A stretch of 64,000 bases of DNA from Candidatus Polarisedimenticolaceae bacterium (lineage in GTDB: Bacteria; Acidobacteriota; Polarisedimenticolia; Polarisedimenticolales; DASRJG01): NCBI GenBank assembly GCA_036275915.1, contig DASUCV010000004.1:62001-126000 (forward strand), written 5' to 3'. Of this stretch, positions 60,904-64,000 are shown piece by piece. The position numbers were made by a program, and so were the translations under genes. How positions within the stretch are numbered: position 1 is the stretch's first letter; each line of letters starts with the position of its first letter. The notes below the pieces were generated by a model. The model saw only the letters and a program-made list of their open reading frames with translations. It did not search any database and was not told the DNA's origin.

Positions 60904-61467
60904 TCAGGCGGCGCGGTGGCGGCGCGGGCGCGCCTTCGCCGACTTCCTCGCCTTCGGCTTGGCGCGCTTCGCCGCAGGGCGCCGCTTGGCGGCCGGCTTC
61001 GACCCATTGGGGCTGTCGATGACGCGAAGGAGATCGAGCGCCGAGATGATGCCGGCGACCTTCTTCCCCTCGCGCACGATGACGCGGTGGATGTGGCGGC
61101 GCGTCATGAGGCGCGCGATCTCGCCGACGGGCGTCGTCCCCGAGACCGCGTGGACGACGGGCGTCATGACCTCCTCGACCGTCGCCGTGTTCACGTCCTC
61201 GATCTGGAAGCCTTGCGCGATCGGACGGCCGTCGACGCGGGCCCTCTGATAGAAATCGGACGGAACGATCAGCTCGTCGTCGCGCGAGAGCTGGTAATAG
61301 AGGAGATCGGTCTGCGAGATCACCCCGCAGAGATCGCCCTCGAGATCGAGCACGGGGGCTCCCGTGATATTGCGGCTCAAGAAGAGCTTACCCAGGTCCC
61401 TGAGGTCGGTGTCCTTGCGGACGCAGAAGACGTCTTTCGACATGATGTCCGACGCGACGTAGGTCAT
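60904..61467 (-). CDS. tandem CBS-domain protein with histone-like basic tail
   Basis: 187 residues from ATG 61467, which follows AAGGAGG. Two CBS motifs: VASDIMSKDVFCVRKDTDLRD... GAPVLDLEGDLCGVISQTDLL and VEEVMTPVVHAVSGTTPVGEIA... HIHRVIVREGKKVAGIISALDLLRVI. CBS pairs bind adenine nucleotides. The last 31 residues contain 15 Lys/Arg in a KPAAK/AKPKA pattern like histone H1 tails, suggesting nucleic-acid binding. It lies 60 bp downstream of the RNase R gene on the same strand. Confidence 0.88.
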   Translation of the reverse strand: MTYVASDIMSKDVFCVRKDTDLRDLGKLFLSRNITGAPVLDLEGDLCGVISQTDLLYYQLSRDDELIVPSDFYQRARVDGRPIAQGFQIEDVNTATVEEVMTPVVHAVSGTTPVGEIARLMTRRHIHRVIVREGKKVAGIISALDLLRVIDSPNGSKPAAKRRPAAKRAKPKARKSAKARPRRHRAA

Positions 61468-61527
61468 GGCGCCTCCTTGAACCGTGCCTCGCGAGGATAC
61501 ACCTCGAACGACGCGAGCAACGGACAA

Positions 61528-63333
61528 TCAGCGGCGCCTTCTCTTCTTCCCCTTTCGTTCGCGAGGCGCTTCCGCGCGATCGTCGACCGGCGAGAGATCG
61601 ACGCGCCGAAGAACGGTGTCGACGCGATCGATCTTCACGCGCAGCGCGTCACCCAAACGAAACGTGCGTCCGGATTTCGCCCCACGCATCTCGTGCCGCA
61701 CGGGATCGAACTCGAACCATTCCTCGCCCAAACGTTGAACGCGGACGAGCCCCTCGCCGATTCCCCCGGCGAGCTGAACGAAAATTCCGAAGCGCGCCAC
61801 GCCGGTGACGAGACCGTCCATCGCCTCACCCTCGCGGCCGCGGAGGAACTTCACTTTCTTCCAGTCGACGAGCTCGCGCTCCGCCGCTTCCGCCTCGCGC
61901 TCGAACGTCGAGCACGACTCGCCGAGCGCCTCGAGATCGCCGGTGGCGGGAGCGCGGTGCCGCGTGCGCGCCGCCCTGAGCGCGCGGTGGACGAGGAGGT
62001 CGGGGTACCGCCGGATCGGCGACGTAAAGTGGAGGTAATGCGGCGCCGCGAGGCCGAAGTGCCCCTCGTCCTCCGGCGCGTAGCGCGCCTGCTTCATCGA
62101 ACGTAGGGCGAGCTGCGTGACGACGGGAAACGCAGGCAGCCCCTCCGCCTCGTCGAGCAGGCGCTGGACGTCGCCCGGCGTGATCTCCCCTCCCTTGGTG
62201 CGCAGCGTGAGCCCGAGGCTCCGCGCGAACGCCGCCAGGCCGTCGATCTTGACCGGATCGGGTGCCTCGTGCACGCGGAAGAGGCACGGCACGTGGCGTG
62301 ACGACATCCACGCCGCCACGGCTTCGTTGGCCGCGAGCATGAACTCCTCGATCATCCGGTGGGCCTTGTTCCGCTGCTCGACCTTGATGCCGGTCATGAC
62401 CCCTTCGACATCGAGGAGGATCGTCGGCGCCGGCAGGTCGAAGTCGATGCTCCCGCGCGCGCGCCGCCGCGTCTCGAGTCGCGCACGCAGCACCTCGGCG
62501 CTCCGAAGCATCGCGACGACGTCGTGCGCGATCGGAAGCCGCGTGCCGTTCCCGTCGAGCACCTCCGCGACCTGCGTGTAGGTGAGCCGCGCGGCGGAAC
62601 GGATGACGCCGTCGGCGAAGCGCGTCGCGACCACGTTCCCCTTCTTGTCGTAATCGATGACCACCGACTGGACGAGCCGGTCCTCCCCCGGCCGGAGCGA
62701 GCAGAGATCGTCGGCGAGGCGTTCCGGCACCATCGGGAAGACGCGGTCCGGAAAGTAGACGCTCGTCCCCCGCGCCGTCGCTTCCTTGTCGATCGGATCG
62801 TTCGCCTTCACGTAATAAGACACGTCGGCGACGTGGACGTAGAGGCGGCACCCTCCGCCGGCCGCTTCCTCGACCGCGATCGCGTCGTCGAAATCGCGCG
62901 CGCTCTCGCCGTCGATCGTGACCGGCGACGGCCGGTCGAACCGCTCGCGCTTCTTGAGCTCGGCTTCCGGGATCTTGCGGTCGATGCGCGCGGCGTGGAT
63001 GCGGACGCTTTCGGGAAACGTGCGACGCAGATGATGGCGGCGCGCGACGACCTCGCCGTCGACTCCCGGCGCCTCGACGTTGCCGAGCGACTCGACGATC
63101 TTCGCTTCCTCGGCGTGCTTCCTCGTCGCCGGGATCCGCGTCGCGACGACCGCGTCGCCTTCGCGCGCGTTGCCTCTCGACGTGACCGCGACTGGAGGCC
63201 CGTCATCCGCGTCGAACGGCTCGACGATCGAGCCGCGCAGGATGCCGATCAGCTCTTTCTTCGGCTCCGAACTGCGAACGGCGCGAGCGGGAGGCGCTCC
63301 GCTGCGGGCCGGCGACCTCCTCGTCTTGCGCAT
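61528..63333 (-). CDS. rnr: ribonuclease R / RNase II family exoribonuclease
   Basis: 601 residues, shorter than E. coli RNase R (about 810) because the N-terminal cold-shock region is reduced. The RNB catalytic domain has DGESARDFDDAIAVEE (metal-binding Asp cluster), YVHVADVSYYVKAND, RGTSVYFPDRVFPMVPERL and HFTSPIRRYPDLLVHRAL. An S1 domain (DGLVTGVARFGIFVQLAGGIGEGLV) and a short basic tail close it. It degrades RNA 3' to 5'. The start at 63333 gives a basic N-terminus and is not certain. Confidence 0.88.
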   Translation of the reverse strand: MRKTRRSPARSGAPPARAVRSSEPKKELIGILRGSIVEPFDADDGPPVAVTSRGNAREGDAVVATRIPATRKHAEEAKIVESLGNVEAPGVDGEVVARRHHLRRTFPESVRIHAARIDRKIPEAELKKRERFDRPSPVTIDGESARDFDDAIAVEEAAGGGCRLYVHVADVSYYVKANDPIDKEATARGTSVYFPDRVFPMVPERLADDLCSLRPGEDRLVQSVVIDYDKKGNVVATRFADGVIRSAARLTYTQVAEVLDGNGTRLPIAHDVVAMLRSAEVLRARLETRRRARGSIDFDLPAPTILLDVEGVMTGIKVEQRNKAHRMIEEFMLAANEAVAAWMSSRHVPCLFRVHEAPDPVKIDGLAAFARSLGLTLRTKGGEITPGDVQRLLDEAEGLPAFPVVTQLALRSMKQARYAPEDEGHFGLAAPHYLHFTSPIRRYPDLLVHRALRAARTRHRAPATGDLEALGESCSTFEREAEAAERELVDWKKVKFLRGREGEAMDGLVTGVARFGIFVQLAGGIGEGLVRVQRLGEEWFEFDPVRHEMRGAKSGRTFRLGDALRVKIDRVDTVLRRVDLSPVDDRAEAPRERKGKKRRRR

Positions 63334-63358
63334 CGTTGCTCCGAATCTCGGGGATTTC

Positions 63359-63388
63359 TTGACACTGCTCGCGGGCGATTGGTAGTGT
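63359..63388 (+). promoter_or_regulatory. sigma-70 promoter of tRNA-Leu
   Basis: A perfect TTGACA (63359-63364), 18-base spacer, TAGTGT (63383-63388); transcription would begin about 8 bases before the tRNA. Confidence 0.6.
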
Positions 63389-63402
63389 AGCCGTTCGTTC
63401 TT

Positions 63403-63489
63403 GCCGAAGTGGCGGAATTGGTAGACGCGCTAGATTCAGGATCTAGTGGGCGCAAGCCTGTCGGGGTTCGAGTCCCCGCTTCGGCACCA
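63403..63489 (+). tRNA. tRNA-Leu (CAG)
   Basis: An 87-base class II tRNA with CCA encoded. The acceptor GCCGAAG pairs with CTTCGGC (discriminator A), the D arm is GGCGGAATTGGTAGAC, the anticodon stem CTAGA/TCTAG encloses TTCAGGA with anticodon CAG at 63437-63439, a long variable arm GTGGGCGCAAGCCT marks Leu, and the T arm is GGGGTTCGAGTCCCC. Its last 30 bases recur downstream at 63826. Confidence 0.97.
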
Positions 63490-63551
63490 CCCCGAACGAA
63501 CTCTCTCGTTACGTCGTATGTTTTCGGTGTGGCCTTGAAGGAGGGGTCGTC

Positions 63552-63794
63552 ATGAACAACAGCGTTCGATCGTTGATGATCGCGCTCGCGATGGGCGCGG
63601 CGACGCTTGGAGCGATGAGCCTGCTGGCGCCGACGGCCTCCGCCGATCCGCGGCGGAAGATCTGCGGCGGAAAACCCGGGGGCGATGTCTGCCCGCTGGG
63701 CTACGTCTGCGTGGACTTCCCCGGCGACCACTGCGATCCGGCTCATGGCGACTCGGATTGCCCTGGCTACTGCAAGCCACAGCGGCCGCGATGA
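63552..63794 (+). CDS. small secreted Cys-rich protein
   Basis: 80 residues. ATG 63552 follows GAAGGAGGGG. A signal peptide (about residues 1-31, SLLAPTASA before the cleavage site) leaves ~48 residues with six Cys: ICGGKPGGDVCPLGYVCVD, DHCDPAHGDSDCPGYC. The CGG..C..GY.C..D...CDP..G..DC.G.C spacing resembles small disulfide-rich exported proteins of unknown function. It is the only gene between the tRNA-Leu 3' end and its direct repeat, as if carried by a tiny integrated cassette. Confidence 0.75.
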   Translation: MNNSVRSLMIALAMGAATLGAMSLLAPTASADPRRKICGGKPGGDVCPLGYVCVDFPGDHCDPAHGDSDCPGYCKPQRPR

Positions 63795-63825
63795 GATTGA
63801 ACATGCCCCGCCGTTAGAACAGCCA

Positions 63826-63857
63826 GTCGGGGTTCGAGTCCCCGCTTCGGTACCACC
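63826..63857 (+). repeat. tRNA-Leu 3'-end duplicate (att-like direct repeat)
   Basis: Thirty-two bases equal to 63460-63491 except for one C to T change: T arm, acceptor 3' strand and CCA of the tRNA-Leu plus two bases. There is no matching 5' half, so it is not a second tRNA. Such 3' duplicates are left when tyrosine integrases insert DNA at tRNA ends. Confidence 0.85.
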
Positions 63858-63896
63858 GCCCTCTGCGGCGTCGAGCGGCGCGCGCTGTAAGAAGTC

Positions 63897-64000
63897 TCAG
63901 GCCGAGCGGTCGTCGATTGACTCCAAGATGGCCGCCGCTTCGCGCGGGCGCGTCCGTTTGACCTTTCGAAGCCCATCCCTGACGATCCACTGAGTGTGAG
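63897..64000 (-). CDS. possible C-terminal end of a gene entering from the right
   Basis: A 33-codon open stretch on the minus strand ends at TGA 63897-63899; the peptide ends with LRKVKRTRPREAAAILESID then DRSA. Its amphipathic, basic-then-helical composition looks coding, and it lies just beyond the att-like repeat, where an integrase or cargo gene could sit. Too short to identify, and it may be noncoding. Confidence 0.2.
   Translation of the reverse strand, partial: HTQWIVRDGLRKVKRTRPREAAAILESIDDRSA

Noticed and set aside
63801-63857. A second tRNA gene at the right end
   Set aside because: Only the T arm and 3' acceptor strand of tRNA-Leu are present; no matching 5' acceptor, D arm or anticodon stem can be drawn. 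It is treated as an att-like duplicate.

Overview
The window is 64 kb of high-GC, gene-dense DNA from a Gram-negative bacterium. A full Tol-Pal envelope system, a type IV pilus retraction ATPase, many lipoproteins, exported multiheme cytochrome and thrombospondin type 3 / FG-GAP proteins, and lipoproteins that join an alkaline-phosphatase-superfamily domain to TPR repeats all fit a deep-branching Acidobacteriota-like (or Myxococcota-like) genome. The phylum is an inference from gene content, not a placement. GTG starts and 4-bp ATGA/GTGA/TTGA stop-start overlaps are very common, so most genes sit in translationally coupled operons.

Layout. 0-5.6 kb: a truncated phosphoesterase, a secreted HExxH/TPR protein, and an NtrB/NtrC-like sensor/regulator pair preceded by a 36-residue membrane peptide with a very good sigma-54 promoter. 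5.6-7.6 kb: an octaheme cytochrome with HEAT/TPR repeats. 7.6-12.5 kb: a six-gene minus-strand chain (DUF502, cinA, thpR, plsY, gpsA, PHP phosphatase) in which every junction overlaps by 4 bp. 12.5-16.9 kb: an XRE-TPR regulator with an overlapping secreted protein, divergent from an AraC regulator with a HEAT-repeat exported protein. 16.9-23.7 kb: one gene for a 2271-residue secreted protein with two seven-blade FG-GAP propellers and two long thrombospondin type 3 arrays. 23.8-27.6 kb: a subtilase coupled to the first phosphatase-fold/TPR lipoprotein, ending at a strong terminator. 27.6-30.1 kb: an unknown exported protein and a GT-C-like membrane protein. 30.1-35.2 kb: lytic transglycosylase, alaS, recX and pilT. 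35.2-40.6 kb: the second phosphatase-fold/TPR lipoprotein, rsmE, prmA and a Cys-rich exported protein. 40.6-46.5 kb: prfB (with a programmed frameshift), hrcA, grpE, dnaK, dnaJ. 46.6-50.2 kb: NfeD protease, slipin, a GGDEF diguanylate cyclase and a SPOR protein. 50.3-54.6 kb: recN, coaD and the third phosphatase-fold/TPR lipoprotein. 54.7-59.4 kb: tolQ-tolR-tonB/tolA-tolB-pal-cpoB. 59.4-63.4 kb: rpsT, then minus-strand MauE-like, rhodanese, CBS and RNase R genes. 63.4-64 kb: tRNA-Leu(CAG) whose 3' end is repeated 366 bp downstream around one small secreted-protein gene, the mark of an integration site.

The most interesting points are the sigma-54/membrane-peptide/NtrC module, the tRNA-flanked mini-cassette, the three phosphatase-fold lipoproteins that lack the sulfatase cysteine, a C-terminal module shared by two large secreted proteins, the protease-slipin-cyclase-SPOR operon, and an rpsT promoter built over a heptamer tandem repeat. 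I found no CRISPR array, rRNA, insertion sequence or CIRCE element. Everything was read by eye, without database searches.
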